From Anaerolineales bacterium (GTDB taxonomy: Bacteria; Chloroflexota; Anaerolineae; Epilineales; JAANWY01), in NCBI GenBank assembly GCA_018263655.1, contig JAANWY010000294.1, forward strand, positions 2,002 to 8,742: a stretch of 6,741 nucleotides of DNA. Direction: 5' to 3'. Below are positions 1-6,264 of this stretch, piece by piece; position 1 is the stretch's first letter; each line of letters begins with the position of its first letter. The notes under the pieces were generated by a model that saw only the letters and a list, made by a program, of their open reading frames with translations, was not told where the DNA came from and searched no databases. Position numbers and translations under genes: made by a program.

Positions 1-598
1 CATCTTGGGTGCCCTGCATCAAGACCGTCCGATCCGCTTGAGCGATGAAGGCTTGAGTAGTCTCGAGGTCAGCGATCACCGCGGACTGACGCCAGCCCCA
101 AACGCCGAACAGGACCACGATGACCAGAGCGGCGGCCGCAGCAAACCATCCCCAACGGAACCAGCTAGCTGCTTCCATCACGGCCGGTTCAGCAAAGCCG
201 TCCCCTCGCACACGGAAAGATGTAGCCCCAGGCAAGTCCGTGCCGGCGTCGTAGGATTGGGGAGGCGACGGTGATGCCCCGGGCACATCAAGGCGCTGGC
301 CAGAGCTTGGCGTCGCCCGATCACCGGCCACGATCTCGTCCAGCAACGCATCGATGGCCGGCAGCGCATCATGCTCCTCCAACACGGCAAGTTCGTGCAA
401 CGTCGCGTGCAGCTCAGAACAAGCATTACACTGCTCCAGATGCTGATGTACCAACGGCAGCAGTCGCGGCGCGTTGGCACCGTCAACCTCCAGATCTACA
501 TAGCGGGCAATCAATTCAGAGAGCTGCCCACAATCGATTTCCTCATCCTCAGTCGTGAGGATGCGGTAGATCAGTCCTTCTATTTCGTCACGTTCCAT
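1..598 (-). CDS. Anti-sigma factor, zinc-binding N-terminus with one TM helix (3' end cut by window edge)
   Basis: Seen: an open frame from an ATG at 598 running off the left edge, 199 codons without a stop. GGGGAG lies 7 nt upstream of the start. Residues 23-60 carry Cys23-x29-His53-x3-Cys57-x2-Cys60, the zinc-binding anti-sigma (zf-HC2/ZAS) pattern. A Pro/Ser/Gly-rich linker (about 92-140) leads to a single hydrophobic helix at about 150-168, flanked by Trp and Arg, and then the start of an outer domain. The text just after the helix (DLETTQAFIAQADRTVLMQG) resembles the start of an RskA-type extracytoplasmic domain. Known: such proteins bind their partner ECF sigma with the N-terminal domain and release it on an envelope signal. 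Inferred: the partner is the sigma factor encoded just upstream. The rest of the outer domain is outside the window, so the signal cannot be guessed. Confidence 0.88.
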   Translation of the reverse strand, partial: MERDEIEGLIYRILTTEDEEIDCGQLSELIARYVDLEVDGANAPRLLPLVHQHLEQCNACSELHATLHELAVLEEHDALPAIDALLDEIVAGDRATPSSGQRLDVPGASPSPPQSYDAGTDLPGATSFRVRGDGFAEPAVMEAASWFRWGWFAAAAALVIVVLFGVWGWRQSAVIADLETTQAFIAQADRTVLMQGTQD

Positions 599-637
599 TG
601 AACTGCTCCCCATAGATGAAGTGTAGGCGTTCAGCCA

Positions 638-733
638 CCCTTGCGAAGGTTGAGAGTAGCCGTGGCAAGAGGCCGATTTTCGACTGGCGAGGGGCGCCTC
701 GACCCGAATGCGATTGGCAAACCTTCGCAAGGG
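638..733. repeat. Perfect 14-bp inverted repeat with nested hairpin in sigma/anti-sigma gap
   Basis: The arms CCCTTGCGAAGGTT (638-651) and AACCTTCGCAAGGG (720-733) are exact reverse complements separated by 68 bp. Each arm is itself nearly self-complementary (CCTT, 3-nt loop, AAGG). Between the arms, 688-701 can form a further 5-bp stem (CGAGG/CCTCG) with a 4-nt loop. I see no target-site duplication outside the arms and no coding frame inside. It lies in the 228-nt non-coding stretch (599-826) between the sigma stop and the anti-sigma start, so it would fold in their shared transcript. It could be an interspersed palindromic repeat, a small non-autonomous element remnant, or a transcript attenuator that lowers anti-sigma expression relative to sigma. 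Confidence 0.85.
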
Positions 734-826
734 CCCCCACTACCCGAACAGTTACGATGTTTCACGCCCTCAGAGACAATCCCAATACTTGAGACGCAAC
801 CCGGATACTGCTTCTTACGCCACCGA

Positions 827-1510
827 TCAACTATCCTGGAAAGCAGCCAGAATCTCATCTTCAGACAAGCCGAGCTTCACCAGACGGTCCTTCAACTTGA
901 CACGCCCATCGTGAGATATTTTGTAAATATTGTTCCGGTTTGTACCGAGCTGCTCCGCAATAGTGGCCGGTGGGACACCGTGGAAGTACTGGTTGACGAA
1001 AACGATCCGCTGTCGCTCGGTGAACTCGTTTTCGATGACATCAGTGATAAATTGCCAAACCTGATTTCGCGTAGCTCGATTGTCAGGATCTCCCGCCGTC
1101 GGGTCTTCTAGCGTCGCCAACAGCGGTGGGAGAGCCTCATCGGCGGCTTCCTGCATGGCATCGAGGGAGACGTTGTCCCAGCGCCGCCGGCGTAGATCGC
1201 CGGCCGCCTGGTTGATGGCCACGCGGTAAGCCCACGTCGTGAACTTACTATCACCGCGGAAAGTATCAAGCTTGTCCAGTATTTTCAACACCGCATCTTG
1301 AGCTGCGTCCTCTGCCATTTGGGCCAGCTCATCACGCGCCAGGTGTGAAAGATCACTGCGCCGGCGGTGGTAGTAGAGGAACACAGCCTTGAGAAGGTAC
1401 TCGCGGAGATCCTGGAGCGCCCTGGTCTGGGTTATCCCCTCGGATTGGAGATCATGCAGCCAATCCTCATTCGTCCGTTCACGTTCAGCCACACCACTGT
1501 CTCGTTTCAC
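827..1510 (-). CDS. ECF-family RNA polymerase sigma factor
   Basis: Seen: 227 aa from a GTG start with a perfect AGGAGG 8 nt upstream (1519-1524). Region 2 spans about residues 29-111, with the typical core DAAQDAVLKILDKLDTFRGD (68-87) followed by the WAYRVAIN promoter-melting helix and a run of arginines (107-110). An acidic, proline-containing linker (about 115-145) leads to region 4 at about 155-202: TERQR (164-168), then a helix-turn-helix around residues 180-198 (AEQLGTNRNNIYKI). A short acidic tail follows. Size and the lack of regions 1 and 3 fit the ECF group. Role: directs RNA polymerase to a small regulon. Neighbours: an anti-sigma gene follows on the same strand after a 228-nt structured gap, and a lipoprotein gene diverges 45 bp upstream. 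It probably starts from the extended -10 promoter at 1535-1543. Family call is firm; the regulon is unknown. Confidence 0.95.
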   Translation of the reverse strand: MKRDSGVAERERTNEDWLHDLQSEGITQTRALQDLREYLLKAVFLYYHRRRSDLSHLARDELAQMAEDAAQDAVLKILDKLDTFRGDSKFTTWAYRVAINQAAGDLRRRRWDNVSLDAMQEAADEALPPLLATLEDPTAGDPDNRATRNQVWQFITDVIENEFTERQRIVFVNQYFHGVPPATIAEQLGTNRNNIYKISHDGRVKLKDRLVKLGLSEDEILAAFQDS

Positions 1511-1534
1511 TGCACTTGCCTCCTAGCTGCATGT

Positions 1535-1563
1535 ATTATAACATAAAAGGAAGCTATGAAGAA
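1535..1563 (-). promoter_or_regulatory. Predicted extended -10 promoter for the sigma gene
   Basis: On the minus strand the 45-bp divergent gap contains TGT directly before TATAAT (TG at 1543-1542, consensus hexamer at 1540-1535), an extended -10 element. A weak -35 (TTCTTC, 1563-1558) lies 17 bp upstream and falls inside the first codons of the divergent lipoprotein gene. Transcription would start near 1528, giving a leader of about 18 nt that just contains the AGGAGG site. The hexamer sits in an imperfect palindrome, 1531-1544 (10 of 14 positions symmetrical), so the plus strand also has a -10-like TATAAC (1537-1542). A plus-strand start from it would leave only a few leader nucleotides before the lipoprotein ATG. 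This looks like a housekeeping-type promoter rather than an obvious ECF-type autoregulated one. Confidence 0.55.
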
Positions 1564-2071
1564 AATGATCCAGATCACACAAATAGTGGGAGTTGCCCTG
1601 GTCCTTGTGCTGCTCGCCGGCTGCGAACTCCCACCAGAGGCAGGCGAAGTGCGCGTTCGGCTGGCCGCCGACATCCGTGACGCAGAGAGGCTGGCAACGC
1701 TGGAGGTCGCGATCCACGGGGTGGGCGTGCAGCACGCCAACCGGCCCATCGATGACGGTTGGGTCACCTGGCAGCCGGCGCGCCATCAGGTCGATCTAAC
1801 AACGCTGGAGGCCGGCGAAACGATCGCGCTGGGAGCCGGCACGGTGCCAGCCCGACGCTACGACCGCGTTCGCGTCGTCATCGAGTCCGCGCAGGCTCAG
1901 GCAACAGACGGAGTGCCCCTTCCACTCACGCTCACCGTGGAGCCTATCGCCATTCCGTTTGAATTGCAGAGCCGCGAGCAAGTCGAGATCACCATCGAGC
2001 TCATTGCGCTACCCCAGGCTAACGACGGCTACGAACTGTTTACCAAGGCGGCCACCATCAGCCGCCGGTGA
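1556..2071 (+). CDS. Lipoprotein with DUF4382-like domain
   Basis: Seen: 171 aa. Lys2-Lys3, a hydrophobic stretch (about 5-20) and the lipobox L20-A21-G22-C23 make a clear type II signal peptide with lipidation at Cys23. The mature part is a single domain (about 31-168) with the layout of DUF4382: a strand with VAIHGVGVQH, a GWVTW strand, then VDLTTLEAGETIALGAGTVP, a YDRVRVVIE strand, a DGVPLPL turn, and a C-terminal FEL...VEITIEL strand pair. Known: this domain is found in secreted and lipid-anchored bacterial proteins and has a beta-sandwich-like pattern; its function is not established. An AAGGAAG lies just before the ATG with very short spacing. Divergent from the ECF sigma gene 45 bp away, it is a plausible envelope target or sensor partner of that switch, but this is inference. 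Its 3' end is 3 bp from the convergent gene's stop. Confidence 0.85.
   Translation: MKKMIQITQIVGVALVLVLLAGCELPPEAGEVRVRLAADIRDAERLATLEVAIHGVGVQHANRPIDDGWVTWQPARHQVDLTTLEAGETIALGAGTVPARRYDRVRVVIESAQAQATDGVPLPLTLTVEPIAIPFELQSREQVEITIELIALPQANDGYELFTKAATISRR
2047..2066 (-). terminator. Possible GC-rich stem-loop at the convergent 3' ends
   Basis: GGCGGC (2047-2052) and GCCGCC (2061-2066) form a 6-bp all-GC stem with an 8-nt loop. It lies inside the last codons of the lipoprotein gene and just downstream of the minus-strand operon's final stop (2075). On the minus strand it is followed by TTGGT, not a proper T tract, so it is at best a weak intrinsic terminator for the operon. It is the only stem-loop I see at this junction. 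Confidence 0.3.
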
Positions 2072-2074
2072 GGG

Positions 2075-2365
2075 CTACTCCTTCGCCAGGCGTTCAACCC
2101 CTTCATTCCGCCGAAAGGGCGGGTCGAAGGAGACGAACTGACTCCACCCTTCGTAGGCAACTAGTTCCACCTCGTCGGCCGGAATCTCAATGATCTCGAC
2201 GTGATCGTTGATCTTCAAGTAGACAGTGTAGTCCTCACGACCATCGTCCTTCACATCCAAGATGCAGGGGCGATCTGGTACGCCAGTGCGGATGAACTGC
2301 CCAAAGCAAGACTCACAGGCAGCCAAGTTCGACTCGCACTCGTTTCGGTCAATCCAGACTTTCAC
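2075..2365 (-). CDS. Small cysteine-rich protein of unknown function, possible metal binder
   Basis: Seen: 96 aa from a GTG start, with GGAGG about 7 nt upstream; it starts 18 nt after the MFS stop, so it is very likely in the same operon. Cysteines fall at 10, 17, 20 and 34 (C-x6-C-x2-C-x13-C), all in the N-terminal third. The rest (about 35-96) is acidic and beta-like, with no signal peptide or membrane helix. The opening MKVWIDRNEC resembles the first strand and first cysteine of small single-cluster ferredoxins, and CESCFGQF sits where their second cysteines lie. However, the C-terminal CP motif of ferredoxins is missing, so a normal iron-sulfur ferredoxin is unlikely. It could bind zinc or a degenerate cluster. 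The ribosome site, the start at an operon junction and the full-length frame make it a real gene; function is not recognised. Confidence 0.75.
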   Translation of the reverse strand: MKVWIDRNECESNLAACESCFGQFIRTGVPDRPCILDVKDDGREDYTVYLKINDHVEIIEIPADEVELVAYEGWSQFVSFDPPFRRNEGVERLAKE

Positions 2366-2383
2366 ACCTCTCCCTCCATTCTC

Positions 2384-3637
2384 TCATCGTTGTCGCCTGC
2401 GCCGGCCCCACCCCACAAGTCCCAGGCCAGCCAGAAAGGTGACGGAACAAAGCAGGTACACCCACTTCAAGTCTACCACAGTTATCAGCGTGAAAGCAAG
2501 AAAGGGACCGGCCATGCTGCCCACATCGCCGGCCGTGGCATACGCGCCCATCGCTGCGCCCTGCCGGCCGGAGGGGGCGAGATCGCCGACCAGAGCCGCC
2601 AACGTTGCCAAAGCCGTTCCGCCACTGACAGCGCCCAGAACGACACCCAAGACAACCAGCCACATGGACGTCGCGTAGGCGAGTAGCCCAAAGCCCGCCA
2701 TACCCAGGATCAGGCTGACGGTGATCATCGGCCACCGCCCGTGGGCATCGGACAGGTGACCGGCTAGCGGGCCGACGGCGCCGGCCAACATAGAGCGCAA
2801 TCCCAGCAGCAAGCCGCCGGCCGAAGCAACACCCAGCGCCAGCGAACCCAGCACAACACGCTCTGCGAACCGCTGTTGAAGCAACAGGCTGACCGTCGAG
2901 AGCACAATCCCGTCGCCGGCAAACATGGTGATCAAAAACAGGCATGAAGCCGCGATCAGACTACGCTTAGATCGCAGCAGAGCCACGACCTGCCCGAGAC
3001 GATCGCGCCGAAGGTAGCGACGCAGGTCCAGCTCTCGGGTCGGCGTGGACACCTGGCCCAGGTTGCTGGACCGCATCGTTTCTGGCAGCATCGTCAAGGC
3101 GACGGCCAGCCCGACGGCCGTGATGCCGGCACAGATAAGCATCGCCAGCCGGAAGCCGACGACGTCCACCAGGAAGCCACCCATGAGAGGTCCCAGCGCC
3201 AGCCCGGCCTGGACCCACATGTTGTAGACGCCCATCCAGCGCCCGCGGTCGGCCTTGGTGCTGATGTCCAACACCATCGCCATGCCGCCGACGTTGATGA
3301 GGGTCCAGGCGACCCCCCACCCCAGCCGGCCGGCCAGAAACGGCCAGAACCCACGCACCAAGCCGTAGCTGGCTGTCGAGACCACGCCCAGCACCATACC
3401 CGAGATGAACATCGACCGCCGGCCCCAGCGGTCGAACAAGACGCCGGCCAGGGGATTGCCAGGGATACGTACCAGCCGGTTGACGCCCAGCATAACGCCC
3501 ACGGCCCCCAGACTCAATCCCACAGTATCGAGTTGGGTAACCAATACAGCATAGAGCGTCAGATCACCGAAGAGAGAAAGGCAGACAGCTATACCGAGCG
3601 GTACCAGCACGCGGGCCGGCGCAGGAGACTGGGTCAC
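2384..3637 (-). CDS. MFS transporter (12 TM, exporter-like)
   Basis: Seen: 417 aa from GTG at 3637. An in-frame upstream extension to 3787 exists but reads as hydrophilic, Arg/His-rich text antisense to nothing and inside the previous gene, so it is not used; the chosen GTG overlaps the upstream TGA as GTGA and has GAGG 10 nt before it. About twelve hydrophobic segments lie in two halves. Motif A is present after TM2 (GVLFDRWGRR, 65-74) and again in the second half (GPLAGHLSDAHGR, 289-301). TM5 has the Gly/Pro motif GLALGPLMGG (145-154), typical of drug/proton antiporters, and LPET (184-187) follows TM6. The loop 188-225 is charged and cytoplasmic. Known: the family moves small molecules across the inner membrane; the TM5 motif favours export. 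Substrate unknown. Translational coupling to the phosphodiesterase suggests it handles that enzyme's substrate or product. Confidence 0.92.
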   Translation of the reverse strand: MTQSPAPARVLVPLGIAVCLSLFGDLTLYAVLVTQLDTVGLSLGAVGVMLGVNRLVRIPGNPLAGVLFDRWGRRSMFISGMVLGVVSTASYGLVRGFWPFLAGRLGWGVAWTLINVGGMAMVLDISTKADRGRWMGVYNMWVQAGLALGPLMGGFLVDVVGFRLAMLICAGITAVGLAVALTMLPETMRSSNLGQVSTPTRELDLRRYLRRDRLGQVVALLRSKRSLIAASCLFLITMFAGDGIVLSTVSLLLQQRFAERVVLGSLALGVASAGGLLLGLRSMLAGAVGPLAGHLSDAHGRWPMITVSLILGMAGFGLLAYATSMWLVVLGVVLGAVSGGTALATLAALVGDLAPSGRQGAAMGAYATAGDVGSMAGPFLAFTLITVVDLKWVYLLCSVTFLAGLGLVGWGRRRRQR

Positions 3638-4443
3638 GCAGCTATGGCCTCGGTGACGACTCTTCCACGCCACGCAGCCGGCGCCGATATCGCGAGGAGA
3701 TGGACAAGCGTGGGGGCCGTATCGATGACGTTGACGGCACTTGCGATCTGATGACCTCGTCGAATGCCTGCCCCGCTGATGATCCACGGGATCGTAAGAT
3801 CTTCCGCCAAGCCAGCACTGTGATCGTGGTCGTGACCGCCGTGATCTGCCATGACGAGGGCAACGGTGTCAGCTCGGGCGCCGGCGGACCGCAATCGCTC
3901 CAGTACCAGCCCGATCGCTCGATCCGCCCTCTCGACAGCCCGCACATACGGCTCCGACATCCAGCCGTGCCGATGCCCCGTTTCGTCGGCTCCTCCCAGG
4001 TAAACAAAAGCGAACGCCGGCCTTTCTTCAACCACGTAGTCGGCCGCCCTCTCACCAATCTCCAAATCACGGCCGTCTTCCGGGTCGCCCAACCGATGGT
4101 AGTAGGCGATATCCAACGCTTCGGGGCTGGACAGATCGCGGAGCGGCTCCCAACTGTAGAAGGCGGCTGTCCCGAGACCAGCCTCGTGCACGACGTCGAT
4201 CAGGCTGGGCACCGGCGGCTCCGGTGGTGCCCACACATTATCGACGACGCCGTGGCGAGCCGGCGGCACAGCGTGGAACAGGGAAGCATGACAGGGAAGA
4301 CTGATAGAGGGGGTGACGGTCTGAGCCTGCCAGGTATAGGCGCCCTGGGCGGCCAACTCATCGATGCAGGGCGTGTCGGCCTGTTGGAGGGCATCGGGAC
4401 GCAGACCATCAATGACGAACAAGAGGACGTATCTGGGTGACAT
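3634..4443 (-). CDS. Type I phosphodiesterase/alkaline phosphatase superfamily hydrolase
   Basis: Seen: 269 aa, no signal peptide, so cytoplasmic. The alkaline phosphatase fold's two-metal site is readable: Asp12 (FVIDG), nucleophile position Ser48 (S-L-P-C-H), Asn69 exactly 21 residues later (as in nucleotide pyrophosphatases), Asp153-x3-His157, Asp200-His201 in ADHGGHDHDH, and a last histidine, probably His208. Asp241 (NVIDTAPT) fits the family's C-terminal segment. Most NPP enzymes have Thr as nucleophile; here it aligns to Ser. The protein is short for the family and lacks the large insertions. Known: such enzymes hydrolyse phosphomono- or diesters with two zinc or similar ions. Neighbours: 59 nt after the PiT gene, and its TGA overlaps the MFS start. 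GAGGAG lies 11 nt before the ATG. Substrate unknown; a link to phosphate release is inferred from the PiT neighbour. Confidence 0.9.
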   Translation of the reverse strand: MSPRYVLLFVIDGLRPDALQQADTPCIDELAAQGAYTWQAQTVTPSISLPCHASLFHAVPPARHGVVDNVWAPPEPPVPSLIDVVHEAGLGTAAFYSWEPLRDLSSPEALDIAYYHRLGDPEDGRDLEIGERAADYVVEERPAFAFVYLGGADETGHRHGWMSEPYVRAVERADRAIGLVLERLRSAGARADTVALVMADHGGHDHDHSAGLAEDLTIPWIISGAGIRRGHQIASAVNVIDTAPTLVHLLAISAPAAWRGRVVTEAIAA

Positions 4444-4502
4444 ATTGCTGCGAGCTCCTCATCTCGACTTTGTCAAGTCACCGTCTATTAGTACCTCACC
4501 CC
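4444..4502 (-). other. 59-nt spacer between PiT and phosphodiesterase genes
   Basis: This is the longest gap within the operon. It holds the phosphodiesterase ribosome site (GAGGAG, 4455-4460) and a small 5-bp stem GACTT/AAGTC (4466-4479, 4-nt loop) without a T run. On the minus strand the stem contains a TTGACA (4471-4476), but no matching -10 lies at the correct distance, so I do not call a promoter. Read-through from the PiT gene is the simplest reading. Confidence 0.4.
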
Positions 4503-5507
4503 TTATGGCAGCGCCGCCAGCATGGGCGTGGCCTGCATCATCAACCAGTAGAGACCGGCGGCACCCAGAGCCGTGGCCGGGATCGTCAGCAGCCAGGCGA
4601 CTGCAATATCGCCGGCCACCCCCCAGCGAACCTTGCTCAACCGCTCAGCCGAGCCAACGCCCATGATGGCTGAACTGACAACCTGAGTGGTGCTCACCGG
4701 CCCTCCCAACAGCGCCGCCCCCAGGATGATGGAAGCCGACGTGACCTGGGCACTGAAGCCGTGGACAGGCCGAATTTTGTAGAACTTGCCGCCCAGCGTA
4801 CGTATCAATCGCCAACCACCAGAGGCTGTCCCCACGGCGATGGCGCCGGCGCTGAGAGCAATCACCCAAATGGGCACGTGGAACTCGGTCAGGTAGCCGC
4901 TGGCGACCAACGCGAGGGTGATGACACCCATCGTCTTCTGGGCGTCATTCGTGCCGTGGCTGAGGGACAGCGCTATGGCGGTGAATATCTGAGAGCGCCT
5001 GAAAAACCAGTTGATGCTGGGAGAAGCGCCCCGGGCCAGGAAGAAGACCAGCTTGGTGAAGAGGTAGCCGGCGATAAGGCCAATGATGGGGGACGCGAAC
5101 AGAGCGATAAACACTTTCTCGAGACCGCTTACCCGAATGGCTCTCAGCCCGGCTCCCACCCCTACAGCACCGATTAAGCCGCCGATCAAGGCATGCGAGG
5201 AGCTGCTGGGAATGCCGAAAAACCAGGTAATGAGATTCCACAGGATAGCGCTCAGCAGCGCAGCAAAGATAACCTCGCTGCTGATGGTCCCCGGCATGAC
5301 AACGTCGTGCCCGATGGTTTCGGCTACTGCCACACCGAAGATAAAAGGGCCGCAAAAGTTGGCGACTGCCGTTATGCCTAATGCCACCCGGGGCCGAAAC
5401 GCCCGTGACGAGATCATCGTGGCCACGATGTTGCTGGAGTCATGCAAGCCGTTCAGAAAGTCAAAGAAAAGGGCAACCACTATCAGGACAATCAGTGTGG
5501 GGGGCAT
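4503..5507 (-). CDS. pit: PiT-family inorganic phosphate transporter
   Basis: Seen: 334 aa, hydrophobic, with about ten membrane segments. The duplicated PiT signatures are present: LNGLHDSSNIVAT (18-30) in the first half and LSHGTNDAQKTMGVI (182-196) in the second, with WFFGIPSSSSHALIGG (95-110) and PVSTTQVVSSAIMGVG (270-285) as their partner helices. The length fits the short bacterial/archaeal type, without the long central loop of E. coli PitA. Known: imports phosphate, usually as a metal-phosphate complex with protons, or with sodium in relatives. GAGGA lies 7 nt before the ATG. It follows the DUF47 gene by 16 nt, the common DUF47-pit pair. The first signature reads NGLHDSSN rather than the usual GANDVAN; this variant occurs in the DUF47-linked group as far as I recall. 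Family call is firm; coupling ion is not known. Confidence 0.95.
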   Translation of the reverse strand: MPPTLIVLIVVALFFDFLNGLHDSSNIVATMISSRAFRPRVALGITAVANFCGPFIFGVAVAETIGHDVVMPGTISSEVIFAALLSAILWNLITWFFGIPSSSSHALIGGLIGAVGVGAGLRAIRVSGLEKVFIALFASPIIGLIAGYLFTKLVFFLARGASPSINWFFRRSQIFTAIALSLSHGTNDAQKTMGVITLALVASGYLTEFHVPIWVIALSAGAIAVGTASGGWRLIRTLGGKFYKIRPVHGFSAQVTSASIILGAALLGGPVSTTQVVSSAIMGVGSAERLSKVRWGVAGDIAVAWLLTIPATALGAAGLYWLMMQATPMLAALP

Positions 5508-5523
5508 CCGTTGTTCCTCGTAC

Positions 5524-6150
5524 TCAGCTCATCTTGACGACGATGTCGGCAATGATGTTTGCGGCTTCATCACCCCGATCGGCGGCGTTGCTGAGGTGAC
5601 GGTAGACTTCGCGTACCTTCAGCATCTCCACCACATGCTCCACATCCTGGGGACCGCTGAAGAGGTCGGCGATGGCTTCGCGATACACGTGTTCCACGCG
5701 GTTCTCCAGGGCCTTAGCGCGTTGCGCGTGCTCAGCGGCCACACCGGGGTGATCCTCGAGACGCTGCACCCCTTTGTGAATCTCAAAGGCCGCGTCGCGC
5801 AGTAGCGAAGCGATACGGCCCATATAGGGTGTCGGCTCCACGCTCAGAATTTCCATTTCGTCCACCGTGGTGTCGGCGTAGTCCAGCACATCGTCGATGT
5901 CACGCGAGAGGCCAAAGATGTCCTCGCGGTCGAGCGGCGTAACAAAAGTGCGAAGTAGTTCATCGATCAGGATGCGGCGGACTTCGTCAGCCTCCTTCTC
6001 GGTGAACATGATCTGCTCGGCGACCTCATGACTTTGCGCTTCCATGTAGTCTTGGAGAAGCTCCATGCCTTTCAGCGTGAGCGCAGCCTGCTCCAACAAC
6101 AGCCTGACGAAGTTATCCTGGCGAGGCTTGAAAAAATCACGGATGTTCAT
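5524..6150 (-). CDS. DUF47 / PhoU-like Pit accessory protein
   Basis: Seen: 208 aa from ATG at 6150, which has AGGTG 6 nt upstream. A GTG three codons earlier (6159) is possible, but the family normally begins with the FFKPR text right after the start. The protein is all-helical and charged, without a signal or membrane segment. Family marks are EKEADEVRR (51-59), TPLDREDIFGL (71-81), DIDDVLDYAD (84-93) and the closing SNAADRGDEAANII (187-200); the E/D-x3-D pairs match metal-binding positions of PhoU-like folds. Known: DUF47 proteins are encoded with pit genes and are thought to control the transporter. First gene of the operon, downstream of a predicted promoter and a structured leader. Confidence 0.93.
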   Translation of the reverse strand: MNIRDFFKPRQDNFVRLLLEQAALTLKGMELLQDYMEAQSHEVAEQIMFTEKEADEVRRILIDELLRTFVTPLDREDIFGLSRDIDDVLDYADTTVDEMEILSVEPTPYMGRIASLLRDAAFEIHKGVQRLEDHPGVAAEHAQRAKALENRVEHVYREAIADLFSGPQDVEHVVEMLKVREVYRHLSNAADRGDEAANIIADIVVKMS

Positions 6151-6199
6151 GGTACACACCTAATCCTGTGCTGAGTGTCTCGGCGAACGCTTGAGGGAC

Positions 6200-6223
6200 G
6201 CCCTGTCTTCCAAGAGATAGGGC
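6200..6223. other. Hairpin in the leader upstream of the DUF47 gene
   Basis: Two 10-nt arms (6200-6209 and 6214-6223) around a 4-nt CCAA loop pair almost fully: on the plus strand all ten positions pair with two G-U wobbles, while on the minus strand two positions mismatch, leaving a core GCCCT/AGGGC stem. It sits mid-way in the predicted 5' leader of the phosphate operon. No T run follows on either strand, so it is not a standard terminator. It may be a leader element or chance structure. Confidence 0.4.
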
Positions 6224-6264
6224 ATCTTTCAGACTTCCCAACGTTCCTGTCGCCTGTTTCAGGG

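Noticed and set aside
638..733. The inverted repeat as a complete MITE
   Set aside because: The arms look like terminal repeats of a 96-bp element, but no flanking target duplication is visible and no second copy lies in the window, so I kept it as a repeat of unknown origin.
641..1111. Plus-strand open frame opposite the sigma gene
   Set aside because: It is mostly antisense to the sigma gene, whose family motifs are clear, and its translation shows no recognisable domain or ribosome site.
3638..3787. Longer N-terminus of the MFS protein (start at 3787)
   Set aside because: The extra 50 residues are Arg/His/Ser-rich, lie wholly inside the phosphodiesterase gene and have no family resemblance. 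The GTG at 3637 overlaps the upstream stop as GTGA and gives a normal MFS N-terminus.
3700..4440. Long plus-strand frame (246 codons) opposite the phosphodiesterase
   Set aside because: It is the mirror of a gene with all catalytic residues intact; open antisense frames are common in GC-rich DNA. No ribosome site or domain seen.
4471..4476. TTGACA on the minus strand as an internal promoter for the phosphodiesterase
   Set aside because: No -10-like hexamer lies 16-18 bp downstream; the hexamer is part of a small stem in the intergenic spacer.
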